Notes: a model not told the origin generated them from the letters alone. Positions 35,201 to 48,208 are shown, numbered from the stretch's first letter. The stretch: 64,000 nt of DNA from Aselliscus stoliczkanus (GCA_033961575.1 CM066733.1:142216421-142280420), one strand, 5' to 3'. Program-made: numbers and translations.

Positions 35201-38200
35201 AAAACTTGAAACAAAATTATACAGGAATTTTCCTTTCTTCCAAACATTTAGTCTGCAGTGTTGCCTGCAATGGGACCTAATTAGTGTCTTTTTAATATCA
35301 CTCCAATTGAACCTAGAAGGTATGGAATTTGATTCTGGTTTGAGAAGCATGACCTCTAGTAAGTCTTGTTTTCTTTCCGTGCCTTAGCAACTCCATCTGT
35401 GAAAAATGAGATTGGACTAAACTATCTTTCAGCTGTAAATGCTCATGACTCTTAGATGCAATAATTCCTAATTGTACAGGAACTTTGATAGTTATTAATC
35501 ACATTCAGGGAGTTATTTTATATTGTCAAGGATGAGATAGTTCTGCTCAAAAGTATAGCTTTTCTCTGACCTGAGTGGCTCATTTATTTTCTCTCAGATA
35601 GTGGCAGTTCTTCTTATTTTAGGACCTGTACACCTGATTGATGGCTATTGTAATTCCACTTTAAAATACTGTAACAATAACACAAAATATACCAAGGTGA
35701 AATTTCATGGTTTTTCCTTCACATGGATTTTAATAATATCCCCCAAAAGGTACAATAACAATGTTGTATTCTTGAAAGATATTTTATAACTATTACTAAT
35801 GCCTTTTTTTGTCTTTAAGATATGGTTTGGATTTCGTTGAAAGAGTTTTGTTCATAGAAATTCTCCTAAAATTTCTGATGACATTCAGAGATAACTATAT
35901 TTTTAGCAGATTCAACACTTTCAAAGCCCTTTAAAAAAACACAAACCATAAATTGGCAGCAGGCATTGAAAAGGAAAAATCCTCTTGAAGCAAATGCTCT
36001 GTTCACTGTTGAGAACCCGTGAATCATAGAGAACAATATAACCCCAAAGTGTATTTTGCTCCTGCTATTTAAAGTTGCAGGAGCAAATCTGTGGCCTTGA
36101 AGTAATGAAATGCACTGAGACGTACAAAAATACATTATTCAGTTGCTTGCTACATAATGTGATTTAAATTGTTTTTCGTTCGATTAGCCTCAGCTCGTGG
36201 GCACTTAAGTTGAGGCAGATGTATGAGTATTTCATAATTAACAAGTGTTTGTCTCTGACAGAAGAAGTAGCCTAATCTATTTTTTTTTTTTTTTGCGGGG
36301 GAAGGCGGTTGGGAGCCTTTGCTCTCTGTCCCTGTGAGTTTTCCTTCCCAACTTTGCTTCCCAGCTGTCTATGACTCCATTAACGTTAAAAGCAAATGAG
36401 AATCCAGACTCTCTAACTGTTCTCACTTTGCTCAAATCAAAAGGGACTTGATTAGTTTGCTTTTAGGATAGATTAGTGCAAAAACAGTGTCTAATATAGA
36501 CAGTATAACACCATGGTCTAAGACGATGTGGGTTTAGAAAAAAAATGAACCTGAATTATGGGCAATGCCTAAAGGACATCCTGGACAACGTTTGTGACTC
36601 TCTCCTTAATTCTAAAGATTGTCACCTGTATTTAAAGACTTGAAAAACCCATTCCGCCATGTTTGATATGGTAATGAGTCCCTGGACAAAAGGAAAAGTT
36701 GGCAAGTTCATTTCTCTTCTGGCCAAGACTGTTTACTCTAAACAAATGCGAGGGGCCCTGGAAGGGAAGTGATTTCCCTGCTTCTCCTGCCCTGCCTGCA
36801 ACACGCCCACAGCCAGCACTCCAGGTGGGGCCCCTGGGGCCCCGTGTTGCTGCTGGCAGGGCCTCACTCTGATTCACTGAACTACTCAGGAGCTGGCATA
36901 GACTTCAGAACGTGAGAATGAGAAGAGGAAGCTTCTGCCTTTCCTCATGTTGATGCGCAAGTTCCTACACCACGTGACCCCTTGGGCCGAAGCTGTGGGC
37001 ATTGCTTAAGTTCCATCCTTCTTTGCCCGCATTTAGAAAGCAAGCTATAATCTTGCAGTTGTCTTTTCCAGGATGGTTTAGTGAGAGGAAGCCAAGACAA
37101 CAAAGAATTAACAGAGAAGGGAGAGGTTAACTGCATTGCATGCTGCTGAGAGAACAGACAAGAAGGGGAAATTGCAGGAGCAAAGTGATGGGGCAAGTGT
37201 AGGAGAGGGACCCCAGTGAGCTGGTGAAGAGGCGAGTGGAGTTCTAGGCACGAATACTACTACTGAAATAGAAAGGCAAGTAGGCAGGTAGGTAAATTTT
37301 GTTATATGGGAATGTTCTCAGCTAATAGTATATTTTCACAAGGACTTAAGGAGAGCAATGAGGACACCTACTCTATTTCTAAGCTGTAGTATTTGAGGGC
37401 TTATAAGAGAAAAAGAAGCTTCTACTTAAGAAGGGTGCAGTGAGACAATATGAATTGGAAGGAATAAAAATATTAAGTAATATGGTTACTATAATTGAAA
37501 AAAACCTCTTTTTTATATGCAAATGATTCGGGAAATAAAGAAATGAATGGATTTGAGATAAAAATCATAAGATACATTAAAGAAAGACATGGCATAAAAC
37601 CTTGCAAGGAGTAGGTCTTCCATAATTATTTTAGTTAAAAAAAGAGGTTAAAATGCAGAAAGTAAATAATGGTCAGTGTTAACATCAAAAGAAATGTCAA
37701 AATAAAGTAAAAACTAGAGACTTCACAGGAAGTAATGAAGATAGTAAAAGTGGAGATAAATAGCCTTCTACGTAACTGTCAGCATTTCTGTGGAGGCTCC
37801 ATGAACAGGGAGTTCTACTGGTCACTCAAAAAAAATGATGACAATTATTCTTAAAGGCATAAGAAAGAGCTTAAAGTTCAATGAGACACTTTATGTGGTT
37901 GGTTGTTAAGCACTCTTAATAGTGTCACAAGCTATTATGTTATTTCTTTATAGCAATCCTATAAAATACTTCAGATTTTTTTATATATATTATAAAGATA
38001 TTTGCTTGGTTTTTGGCTACTATACTTGAAGTCAATGCTCAGAAAAATAATGGACACATGTTATAAATTTGGATATAACCAGAATTAAAAAAAGAAAGCC
38101 TGCTTTGAAGATATGAAAAAAAAAATCCATTTGAATTGAATGTCTTGTTAATTTTTGAAAGTACAAGAGAATAAATATTTTATAAAAAATAAAGTAGCAG

Positions 38201-38930
38201 ATCCTGCTGTTGCAGTAAGTTATATACCCAATATGACATCTTTCTTCTTTAATATTTCAGGGGAAAAAAATAGTAGTTCTAGAAGATAATAATAAAAATT
38301 AAATTATAAAATCATTGTGTTGTTTGTGAAATCACTTATAATAGAAATAAGTTTTTGAGATCTATTGGGCTTATTTCAGAATTTTCAAAGCAAAGTATAT
38401 CATAAATTAATTATATACAAGCATTATTTACATATTTATATTTTAGACATCTATTTTGTTATCTGTTTGACTAGATTGTGATTATGAATTTTAAACTGGA
38501 CAACCTGTATGTGGTAGAACTGTCACACTTAATATACTAAAGGAAGTATTTCTGAAACATTTGGTTTAACTTACCATGAGGCATTTTATCTGATCATAAT
38601 TCATTCACCTAATGCAATTTTTATAAATGTACATCAATCCATTTGATTGAATTGTGTATTCATATGTACTGTTCATAGGTCTAATAATAAGGTAAGCAAT
38701 TCCTTTTTCATTTTTAAAAATAAATAGGGCCTGTGAATTTTATTTTTTAACATTTAAAGTTATATACTAGGTTTTGGAATAAACTTGCCTTAAAATGGTG
38801 AATCTAAAAAAATCGAAATTGTTTTTTACGGATACCTTTGGAATGTTTTTAAAAATCAGCTTATTTCAGGTGCTTTGATCAGTTTCATCAAGGATCAATT
38901 AGTATGTTAACCTACTGCAGTAAAAAGAAC
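35201..38930. other. AT-rich intergenic sequence
   Basis: It includes a MIR-like piece at about 35320-35440, a candidate conserved block at about 36160-36280 and a GC-richer patch at 36630-37210 with no supported gene. 37.3-38.9 kb is very AT-rich. Confidence 0.35.
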
Positions 38931-38934
38931 ATGT

Positions 38935-39190
38935 AATTTAGAACTCTGAGACATGGGGCTGATAATCCTTTTGTCATTCACTTAATAGTTATGTGACTAT
39001 AAATGACCCACAGCCTCTCTGAGTCTGGCTTCCACATCTTTAAAATGATAAAAATTCTTATTTCAAACTTATAGTGAATGAGGTGCACAGAAGATAAATT
39101 TCTCAAAAGTGCTTTGTACAATGAAATGCTAACACTATTATATTTTAAGGCTGTAATGTTTCTAACTTTGTCTTCCCTTCCTTCTAGTGT
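38935..39190 (+). repeat. MIR SINE remnant
   Basis: 'agttatgtgactataaatga', 'agcctctctgagtctggctt', 'catctttaaaatgataaa' and 'aaagtgctttgtacaatg' follow the MIR order. Confidence 0.6.
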
Positions 39191-39633
39191 CTCTGAGGTT
39201 TTCCACATCTATAATTAAATCTGCTATTTTCTCTTTGTTAATACTCTAAGTTTATGCTAAAACCCAAATGCCACCATGCTCGGGAGCCCACACATTAGTG
39301 CCTTATTCTTTTCCAGGTTATCTATAGAATACAGGCACAGTGCTAGGCAGAGAAGCGTGCAGTGTAGCACACTAAATTTCAAACAATGAAATGACAGAGA
39401 TAAATTAGAAAAGTGTTAGGAAAAGCTGGTAAGAATGAGACCGATTTTCATTTTATTGCAAAGTTCTTTGAGGGTGCATAATCATTCTGCTATCAATCTA
39501 TAAACACAATAGACACTGAGTGTTGCAAACTAAGTCAGAGGAATAGGCCGAGACAGCCAGATAACTTAGAGGCCTGTAGAAATCCTAATAAGTGTCTTTG
39601 AATTCTACTATGTGTGTGTTTCAAAATAATATA

Positions 39634-39659
39634 ATTGGAGTAATGTACATTACTCCAAT
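39634..39659. repeat. 26-bp perfect palindrome
   Basis: The half-site ATTGGAGTAATGT is followed immediately by its exact reverse complement ACATTACTCCAAT, with no spacer. A looser copy of the half-site (TTATTCCAATTA) follows at about 39668-39679. Confidence 0.95.
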
Positions 39660-40009
39660 AATTACGTTATTCCAATTAATGCATATAATGAAAGTATTTT
39701 CTTAACCAATAATTTGCAGAAATTATGCAAACTCTTTAACACAAGCTTGCTAGGTCTAGAAGTGTCTTGTGGAGTTTTCTGCCAGGCATGTCTTTACTGA
39801 TCTTTTTAAGAACATCTACCACTATTTATCATTCTGTTACTCATACCAAAAATATTCACAAAACAGCCACTACCCCTCTTCGTAAATCTCTGCTCTCGTT
39901 GAACCTATATTAAGTATCTAAATATCAGCAAGGAGACCAGTCTGCCTGGAGCTGTAAATGTGGTGGTATCCTGTGGGGCTTATAGAACATTGTGGCTATT
40001 GGCTCTCCT

Positions 40010-40215
40010 CTGAGAGAAAGGAGGAGTGAAAGACAATGGAAGGCACTGAGCAAAGGAGTAACGTGGCCTGACTTATATCTGTACAGGATCCTCTGGCTGC
40101 TTTATGGGAATAGATGGTAAACGAACAAGGGCAGAAGCAAGGAGACCCGTTACAATGCTACTGCAGTCATCCTGGTAAGAGATGATTGAAAGACAGTAGT
40201 GATTCTGAGATCACT
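40010..40215 (-). repeat. L2 LINE fragment
   Basis: 'gagtaacgtggcctgactta', 'ggatcctctggctgcttta' and 'tactgcagtcatcctggta' match reverse-complement L2 ORF2. Confidence 0.7.
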
Positions 40216-40469
40216 TGAAATTGTTCAAAACTGTGCTTAAGGTATTATCCCCATGATCATCCAAAATGGTGGACAGAGAAGATGACAAACATGCAACTCA
40301 GAAATGCCCATATTTATAAGGTAAGAAGAGGAAGAGAAATCTGTAAACAAAACAAAACATAGTTTCAGAGTTCTAGATGGTCTGTCTCTGCTAGATTTCC
40401 AGAGCAAGAAGAAGGACCAAGAAGCTGTATCCTCAGGAGACAGCCAGGCAAGGATATTCATTTGATCCC

Positions 40470-41480
40470 ATCACATATGTTCAACATTGTACAGGATGCC
40501 CTACCCAGAGACTAACACTGGAAAAAGAAACAAAAGGCATACGATTTGGAAAAGAAAGAGTAAAGTTTTGTTCTCAAATAACATGATCATATATGTAAAA
40601 ATCCTTGAGGAACTGACAAAAAAAAAGCCTAGTAGGAACTAAGTGAGTTTAGCAAGGTTATAGGATACAAAGTCAATGTAAAAAATAATCAATTGTATTT
40701 CTTTATAATGTCAATTAATGATTCGAAATTAGAATTTTAAAAATAACACTTACAGTAGTAACACAAATGTGAAATGATTAGGAACAAATTTTTACAAAAA
40801 TTTGCAAGCCCTGTACATTAAAAATCATGAAAGCATTGATAAGGAAGTTTTTAAAAAATCGAAACATATCCTGCTAATGGATTGAAAAACTCAAAATTGT
40901 TAAAATATCAACTTTCCCCTTACTTAATCTATAGTTTCAATGCAATCCAGCAGACATTATTATTACTTAGAAACTAAGAAGCTTATTCTAACATTTACTT
41001 GGAATTGCAAAGGATCTAGAATAGCCCTATCAATTTTGAAAAAGAACAAAATTGGGAAATTTGTACTATCTGATTTCAAGACTGGCCATAAAGCAATAAT
41101 GATTAAGACAGTTTGGAATGGTCCTAGATATAGACATATAAATCAGTGGAATAGACTAGATGGTTCAGAACTAGACCCATGTATACATGGCCAATTGATT
41201 TTCAACAAACATGTCATGACAACTCAATGGGGAAAGGACAACCTTTTCAATAAATTGTATTGGAAAAACATGGACATCGATATGTAAAAAAAAATGAATT
41301 TTGACCTTCATACCATATACAAAAATTAATTTGAAATGGATCATAGATCGAAATGTAAAAATGACTACAAAACTTCTAAAAGAAAACTTAAGTGACCCTA
41401 AATTTTGCAAAAGTGTCTTAAACAAGACACACAAAAATAAGAACCCTAGGAGAATAAGTTGATAAACTGAGCAAAATGTA
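40470..41480 (+). repeat. old L1M ORF2 fragment
   Basis: The + strand resembles L1 ORF2 C-terminal half. Landmarks are 'gttataggatacaaagtcaa', 'ttggaattgcaaaggatct', 'aaagcaataatgattaagac', 'cagtggaatagactagatgg' and 'gaaatggatcatagatcgaa'. The 115-codon frame at 40940-41287 is a surviving piece of it, and the minus-strand frame at 41171-41584 is only its shadow. Confidence 0.8.
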
Positions 41481-41489
41481 AGAATCTGT

Positions 41490-43180
41490 CCTTGTAAAAA
41501 TAATGTGAAGAAAATGAAAAGGTAGGGTATTATGAAACTACAGATTAAGAGGGCTTCCCTCTTTTGGCTTCTCTGAGAGAGCAAGAGGGACCCCTTGCCC
41601 TAATTTTGGTTCAGATGTCAAGACTGAAAAGGCTGCTATTCCCATCCCCAAGAGGGTTTGCAAAAGTTTCTTACTTACATAATTGAGGTCTCTGGGAGAA
41701 TAGGGCAGGCTCCTCCATCAGATGGGAAATGGCTTCAGAGAACAAGGACAGGAGAGAGGCGCTGGATTTTTACTGGGTTCAGGGGTGGGGCGGCCATGAG
41801 AATTCTTGCAGGTGGGCAGGGCTGCTACAGTTTGATTCTCCCTCTGGATCCCAAGGAGGAAGAACGTGCTTTTTGTTTTGTTTGTTTGTTTATTGGTGTT
41901 AATCAGCTTGCTCCCACATGGCACACAGGAGAGGAGGGGTGAGGTTTAAAAGCTGTAGGCAACGCAACCTCAAAAACGGACTCCGACTCTTTATTGTAGT
42001 CCCTAACCCAGTTTTACAGGTATAGCGTTCTCTAAAGGAGAGGAAGTTTTCCTGGAGAAGCTAATAAGGCCAGAGAAAATATGACTATTAAAAAAGGAAT
42101 ACTCTGGTGATGTTTCAGCATATTCTGTTTTTCCAAAATGGCAGAACTAAAACTACTATACTTTTAAAAAGTTTGCAAATCTATATTTCTTTGTTAGGGA
42201 TGTGTTATTTTTACCATGTCTATTTTTATTTTGCTATGAAGAAACTGTTAGAATTCCAACTTGACCTTTCTCTTTCAATGCCTCTAGCTGAGCTAAGAAT
42301 CTCTAAAAGAGATTCACAAATAATACAATGTACATTTGGAAATCCACATTCTTTTACCACTTCATCTTTCACGTGCTTAAAGGACTTGTCAAATTCAAAG
42401 GGACAAGCACAACCTTCATGTTTAAAAAAATATCAAGAAGGGTTGGTGGTGATGCTTCTAAAGACCAATAAAGTAGGTTCTCTTTATCCCTGTAACTCTC
42501 ACCTTTTCAAATTTCCTAGGCTACCTGTCCTGCCTCGTTTCCACTTCATTTACAGAAGATATTTGTCTGAAGTATGTAATACAAGTGTTCGCAGATTGAC
42601 AGTTTTTGTTTTTTTTAAGGGGAAATCCATTTTGGACTCTACTTTGTGGAACCATTGAGCAGAATATTTTCAGATATTTATGCAGAAAACAAAGCCTAAA
42701 ACATTATTATTTAGAAACCCCTGCCTCAGTTGTCCATGTTCATACAGAGAGAACTCTATATTTATGCCAGACCTTGTTAAAAATTGGTAGTTAATATGAC
42801 ATTTTATATAACGTGGATTAATTTAAAAGTAAATTATTGATAGTTACTGACTCATAAAATAATGAGGTTATGCCACTCTAAAAATGTCTAGGAATAGGAA
42901 TATCGTGCCAAGATAGGACATTGGAATCACATAGTACAGAAAACAAAGCAAGTGTCTGGAGGAAAGCATATACCCTACTGTTGAACTTATGCCTAAGGCC
43001 TCATTAATGTCCTACATTTAAACAATATTGTGAGAAAAATAAACATAAAACCTCTATGCCATTGGGGTAGTACACAAATAAGTTTCAACTTCAGCAATTG
43101 ATATTAAGTGAATTTGGCTCAGTGTTATGTACAAAAAGCTATAAAAGTCTACTTTCTCTCTCAAGAAGCTTACCGACAAT
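41490..43180. other. intergenic with an unsupported 183-codon frame
   Basis: 41.57-42.0 kb may be an old LTR. The frame at 42107-42658 (+, starting MMFQHILFFQ) is the longest uninterrupted non-repeat frame upstream of the CpG island, but it has no domain, signal peptide or codon signature I can recognise. Confidence 0.3.
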
Positions 43181-43182
43181 AA

Positions 43183-43183
43183 C

Positions 43184-43224
<41 letters not shown>
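43183..43224. repeat. (CAT)n microsatellite
   Basis: About 14 uninterrupted CAT units grow directly out of the tail of the adjacent reverse-oriented MIR, a common origin for microsatellites. Confidence 0.97.
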
Positions 43225-43425
43225 AGATTTATAGAGCTCTTACTATGTGCCAAACACCCTTCTAAGCACTTGACCTGATTTATCTAATTTAATTCTCCCA
43301 GCAGCCTTAGGAAGAAGGTACTATAGACATCATCTCATTTTAAAGAGGAAGTCCCATGGCTTTGAGAGGGTCAATAACTTGGCCAAGGCCGGCAACTGCA
43401 GAGATTCAGGGTCAGGACACTAAAG
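43225..43425 (-). repeat. MIR SINE
   Basis: 'gagctcttactatgtgccaa', 'acccttctaagcacttgacc', 'ctcattttaaagaggaag' and 'ataacttggccaaggccg' are clear reverse-complement MIR. Confidence 0.8.
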
Positions 43426-43939
43426 TAGGCAGAGTGATTGAAATGTCAGGTACTTAACCATTTTGTATGCCATCTTCCCAAAGATTCCAGTCATCTGTGG
43501 TACATGGTCTGATAAAAGATCCATAATAAAATGCTGTGGGGAGGGGAGGGTTACTGGAGAGGTCTCCCCAGAGCTGAGTCTGAAATGACAAGATTTGATG
43601 GCAGTAGTGGGGGAATAAGAGTACATTTCAACTGCCCCAAGTAATTCTCATCTGCAGACCCTAAGGATCTTGGGTACTCAGGCTTATCTTCACCTACTCA
43701 CTGAAGAAACGCTGTTCAAGTTGGAGGGTAAATCAGGAGCGTAGCAGCTTCTGTCTCTTCACCCCTTCTGTCCTAAGCACATGTTAGAGATGCCAAACTG
43801 AAGTTTCCTCTGCCTCCTGCCTCCTCTCCCCAATTCTCTTGTGTGCTTTCCGTGCAGAATGGAAGGGCTGCAGCCCTACTTCCTTGTGTGTTCTTTCCAT
43901 CATACATTCCAGCTGCCAGATGCTACTCTGTGCTGTGCA

Positions 43940-44165
43940 TCTGCCATGTTTTCCCCTATCCACCCTCCCTGTGATGATAAACAGGTTGCCTCCAAGGCCT
44001 CATCACCACAAACAACAAAGCAATGAACATCCTTATAGACCTGTGTGAGGAGTTTTTAGGATATGTACACTAGAGTGGAATTGCTGAATCTTTGAGCCGG
44101 TCTTTACACTGCCTGCCAGCAATGCATGAAGCCTTCTATATACCTAATACCAATATATTCTATAG
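43940..44165 (-). repeat. old L1M fragment
   Basis: 'aaagcaatgaacatcctta', 'ctagagtggaattgctgaat' and 'tacactgcctgccagcaatg' match antisense L1M sequence. Confidence 0.6.
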
Positions 44166-44169
44166 CTAT

Positions 44170-45310
44170 TATACTTGGCATTTTATTACATTTGGCAAAA
44201 TATAAAACTGCAAGTCAGATATTTCATCACTATCTATATGCTGCAGGCCCAGATGCTCAGCATGAAACTGACTAGGCACCTGCTAATCTTCATCTTATAA
44301 CCAGTCAAGCTCTTATTGATTCGGGTTATACAGTGTTTGGGCCTCTGTGCCTCCTGCCATGCAGAAGGACCTCCAGGACAAGGAGTGAGTGTCTGTTATG
44401 TCTAGAAAGCCTTTCACAATGCCCGGCATAGGGGCACTAAGGACAAGGTTGTTGACTCGTATAAACAGAATGCAGAGGACAAAGAACCAATTTGGGAGGA
44501 AAAATGACTCTATTTGGGACAGATGGACCTAAAGGATCAATGTAATTGGTAGCGAGACATTCACATACGTGCCCTTCAAGAAATCAAGAACTTCAGGTTT
44601 AAAGCAAAAGAGAGAGTTTAGAGACCGAGTTGCAGCTGTAGCTTTTGAGTCATAACAAGTGAATCAGTGAATTGTATGGGGAAGAATTGTGTTGAAAGGA
44701 CTGTACAAACAGGCTTATTGAGCAATCAGAAGATAGTGGTCATCCGCCAAACTGGGGCGAGAGGAGGAGGCACACCAAGAAAGGCTTAGCAGAGGATGGA
44801 AATCAGTACATTATTACCAACACCACAAGTTGTATGGATCACAGGAGGAAAGGGTGCCCCGTACGGCAAGGCAGTAGGGTCAGAATGAGACTAAGCAAGG
44901 GCTGCTGGGTCTGATCATTTATATTTCAGTGGTGTCTTTGATAGAGCACATTAATTTGACTTGATACTAAGGAATAAATGACTTTTTTCCTCCTTATCTA
45001 CAGTGAATATTTTGAACTTCCTTTCGTCGTAACTTGATTGTAAGACATTTGAAATATCTATCTGAAAGGGAAATTCAGAATATGATACTATTACAGGAAA
45101 AAGTGGAATTTTACTAAAAGAAGTCATGTTAACATATTTTGCTTATAGATAACACCGAACTGTGTAAGGCTTATTTTTAACCATTAGTTAATTCCCTTGC
45201 CCCATAATATTACATAAAAGTTCCTTTGAAAGTGTAGGAATCTCTGTGTATTTAAAAGAAAGGCTCAGGCCTGTATCTTTCTATCGTACACTAACATTGA
45301 CACGATTTGT
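44170..45310. other. intergenic, nothing recognised
   Basis: No gene and no named repeat was seen. Confidence 0.35.
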
Positions 45311-45328
45311 GTCAAAGAAATCCACCCT

Positions 45329-45784
45329 GAGGCCGGCCAAGTGGCGCATTGGTTAAGAGCTGGCTTGGGATGCCAGCGGCCCCAGTTCAGGTCCCACATA
45401 TGAGGGCCAGTGAGACTGCGCCGTCTACAGCTAAGATGGTGAACAACAGCTCCACCTGAAGCTGGGCTGCTGTGAGTCCCCAGGGATGGCATAGCTGCAA
45501 CCCCCCGCTGCAGTGGGCTGCCATAGGCTACAATGAGTGGCCAGCAGCCAGCGTGAGCAGCCAAGAGCCACTGTGAACGGCCGTCCAGAGGCCGGCAACT
45601 GATCTGCCTCACCCGAGAAGAGCACAATGATGATACCAACATGGGCCAGTGAAGCAATGTCCTCCACAACTAGACTAAAGAACAAAAGGACAGCAACTTG
45701 CTTGTCTGTTCCCCTTCCCCGGTTCCCCAAATGCTGTTCCCCTCCCCCAATTCCTCAATAAAATCTTTAAAAAAAAAAAAAAAG
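45329..45784 (+). mobile_element. long composite tRNA-SINE, about 455 bp
   Basis: The head 'tggcgcattggttaagagc' with a B-box-like 'gttcaggtccca' is shared with the short SINEs. A body of about 270 bases of imperfect tandem units follows, then 'cccccaattcctc', AATAAA (45757-45762), TCTTT (45764-45768) and poly(A). The 15-base duplication AAAGAAATCCACCCT flanks it exactly (45314-45328 and 45785-45799). The minus-strand frames at 45265-45730 are artefacts. Confidence 0.95.
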
Positions 45785-45799
45785 AAAGAAATCCACCCT

Positions 45800-46533
45800 A
45801 ATCTAGAAATTCCTTAAGGAATTAAAAGATATATGGACATAAGTTTCTGGTAAGGTTATATAATTTATCATTGTAGTCTTATTTATCATCTAGTATTTTC
45901 CTCATAGAATTTCCCTTTCAAGGGTCAACTTAAGATTTTTGTAAAAAAAAATTTAAGCACTTTCTCCATTCGTAGAACTTCGTGGAGAACATAGTTTTTT
46001 CAAAGATCTTAAATTTAGACCTTTTCAGAAACAGTCTATAGATTTTATATTTCATAAATATTTCATGGTGATTTTTCTAAGTTATATCCACCTTCCTTCT
46101 ACCAATCAAAAACATGTTTCAGAATTTTCTGGAAAGAAAAAAATTGTCCTAAATCATTTCCCATTATTTCTAGGTCTGAAATTAATGCGATAAAATCTAA
46201 AGAAGAAACTCGTTCTTTCATGTAGCTTTTGTGTTCATTTCTCTTACTTTCTTTGTACCTGAAATTTATGTCTTTCTGCCCTCACAGTAACTTGCAAATC
46301 ATCTTTTCCCAACTATTCCACTGATTTCAGGCCTTGAAAAAAGATTTTTGAGTTCTGTGATTTTCTTTCCTGCAGTATTTTCAGGGTAGTAGATTATATT
46401 AAGGTGATTTCAATTAGAATATAAGTTGGAATTTTATCAAGTATAGTCATCTTTTCCTTGTCCCTCTAATATCAAGACTAGTACTTCTTTCAGTCGCATA
46501 GTAATTGATGTTCATAATTATAATCCCAAGGTA
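45800..46533. other. AT-rich intergenic sequence
   Basis: Nothing recognised. Confidence 0.35.
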
Positions 46534-46547
46534 CCACATTGTCTTCT

Positions 46548-46552
46548 TTCAT

Positions 46553-46592
<40 letters not shown>

Positions 46593-46724
46593 TTTTAGCT
46601 GAGCCATCCTGCCACTTGTTGGCAGCTCAGTGACAGCTCTGCTCGGGCTGGGCATCGAACTGCTGTTGCTCAGAGCTCACAATCTTGAGCGAGTTCTTTA
46701 CCAACTGAGGCACTTGGCCGGCCC
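46548..46724 (-). mobile_element. tRNA-derived SINE with (TAAA)n tail
   Basis: On the minus strand it starts 'ggccggccaagtgcctcag', runs through a tRNA-like head and ends in an (AAAT)n tail. The 14-base duplication CCACATTGTCTTCT flanks it (46534-46547 and 46725-46738). Confidence 0.9.
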
Positions 46725-47089
46725 CCACATTGTCTTCTGAATGAAAAAAGTTGCCAGTATGGTTTTATTAGGTGTTTTGTTTATACTAATCCTTTAAAAA
46801 ATTATATTCCTATATAACAAAGTTCTTATTAGTGAGACTACTTGATTAACTATATCAATTCTTTTGTTGGTACATGCTGGCTAACAGAAAGACTGTTAAA
46901 CTTCTAAATTTGTCTGATTGTATATGTCTTATATGTCAATCCTCTCCTGCATTTTACTCTAGCTTTTTTTCTAAGTCAAGTTTCAATTAAAATAAACCCT
47001 CATCCAGCTCCACCCCTGCACCTGAGCATCTGAATGTGACTAAAGGAGCACACAGCCCTGCTGACTGGTCTTATATTTAAGCCTCAAAT

Positions 47090-48010
47090 GTGATTCCTGG
47101 CATCCCTAATCTATGTCTCAGGTCAATTCACTCTCCCACACTCCAGGTTGACTGTATTTACACCATCTAATATCACCCTGGCCCTCCTCCTCTTTTCTCA
47201 GCAGATGACCTTGCCTTTGGCTATCAATCGGAATAGAACTCCCACATCTGTCCATCACCAAATCTAATCTACATGCATCTGTCCCTACAGACTCCGCTTT
47301 CCTACTTGTTACAAGTGAAATGAACCAGCTGGGCTTCTCCTGAAGGCCAGACCCTCTACTTGTGCCTGGAGTCCATCCCCTCCCAGCGCCCAAGGGTTCT
47401 ATTCCCTCATCACCTATTTCCCACTCTTCCTGGATCATTCCCTTCTATAGCCCCACATGCACTAATTTCTGCCATCACTATAAAAGACACTTCCTTTATC
47501 ATTTATCTTTTTCTGGCCCTTGCCCCATTTTTCTGATTTCTTATAGTTACACTTTTTAAAGCAATTGCTTATGTTGTCACCTTCACTCCCCGCCCCCCAT
47601 TCTCTTCTGAGCCCACCTCTGTTGGTACTTTTTCTGGCAAGGCCAGAAACTGACCTTCCTGGTACCCAGTCCAAAGTTAGTTTCAGTCCTCATCTCTCTG
47701 GACTTCTCAGCAGCGATGGACATGGTTGCTTATTCCCTTCTTGAAACAGATGTGTCCTCATTTCCCAGATTGCTGCTCACTGGTTGCTACTTCTCCGTTC
47801 CTCCTGTGGCTCCTCAGAGTTGCTTCCAGGTTGTCCATGTTGGGGTGCCCTAAGTTTTCATCCTTCTCCTTCTTTAATCTAATCTCATTTCATCCTATGA
47901 CTTTTGATATCAGCTCTGTGCAGAAATAGCCCACGTTTACATTTCTGACTTACTCTTCTCTCCTAGTGACAGACTCATCTTGACAACATTTTTTCTGCAT
48001 AATCTCCTGC
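47090..48010 (+). repeat. L2 LINE ORF2 fragment
   Basis: CT-rich L2 sequence with 'ctggacttctcagcagcgat' near 47698, 'tcctgtggctcctcagagtt' near 47803 and 'cttttgatatcagctctgtg' near 47901. Old and frame-broken. Confidence 0.65.
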
Positions 48011-48208
48011 AGTCTGGATTTTGCTGACACATGTTCATCTGTTGTATTTACTATAAATTGGAAGTTCTATGTAGAGCTTTGATCAGATTCAGGCTCATTT
48101 TAATTTTTGACAAACTACTTCATAGGTAGTGTTTACTTTCTAAAGGAAGTAATAATGTCCCAGCTTCTCTTTTTTGTGATGTTGTCAGTAGTTGATATTA
48201 CCTAGATC

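Noticed and set aside
41171..41584. 137-codon minus-strand ORF
   Set aside because: It is mostly the antisense of the L1M ORF2 fragment.
43183..43224. CRISPR-like regular repeat
   Set aside because: This and the other short arrays are simple microsatellites without spacers, in a mammalian genome.
45265..45730. Two minus-strand ORFs of 99-134 codons
   Set aside because: They run through the composite SINE and are not conserved proteins.
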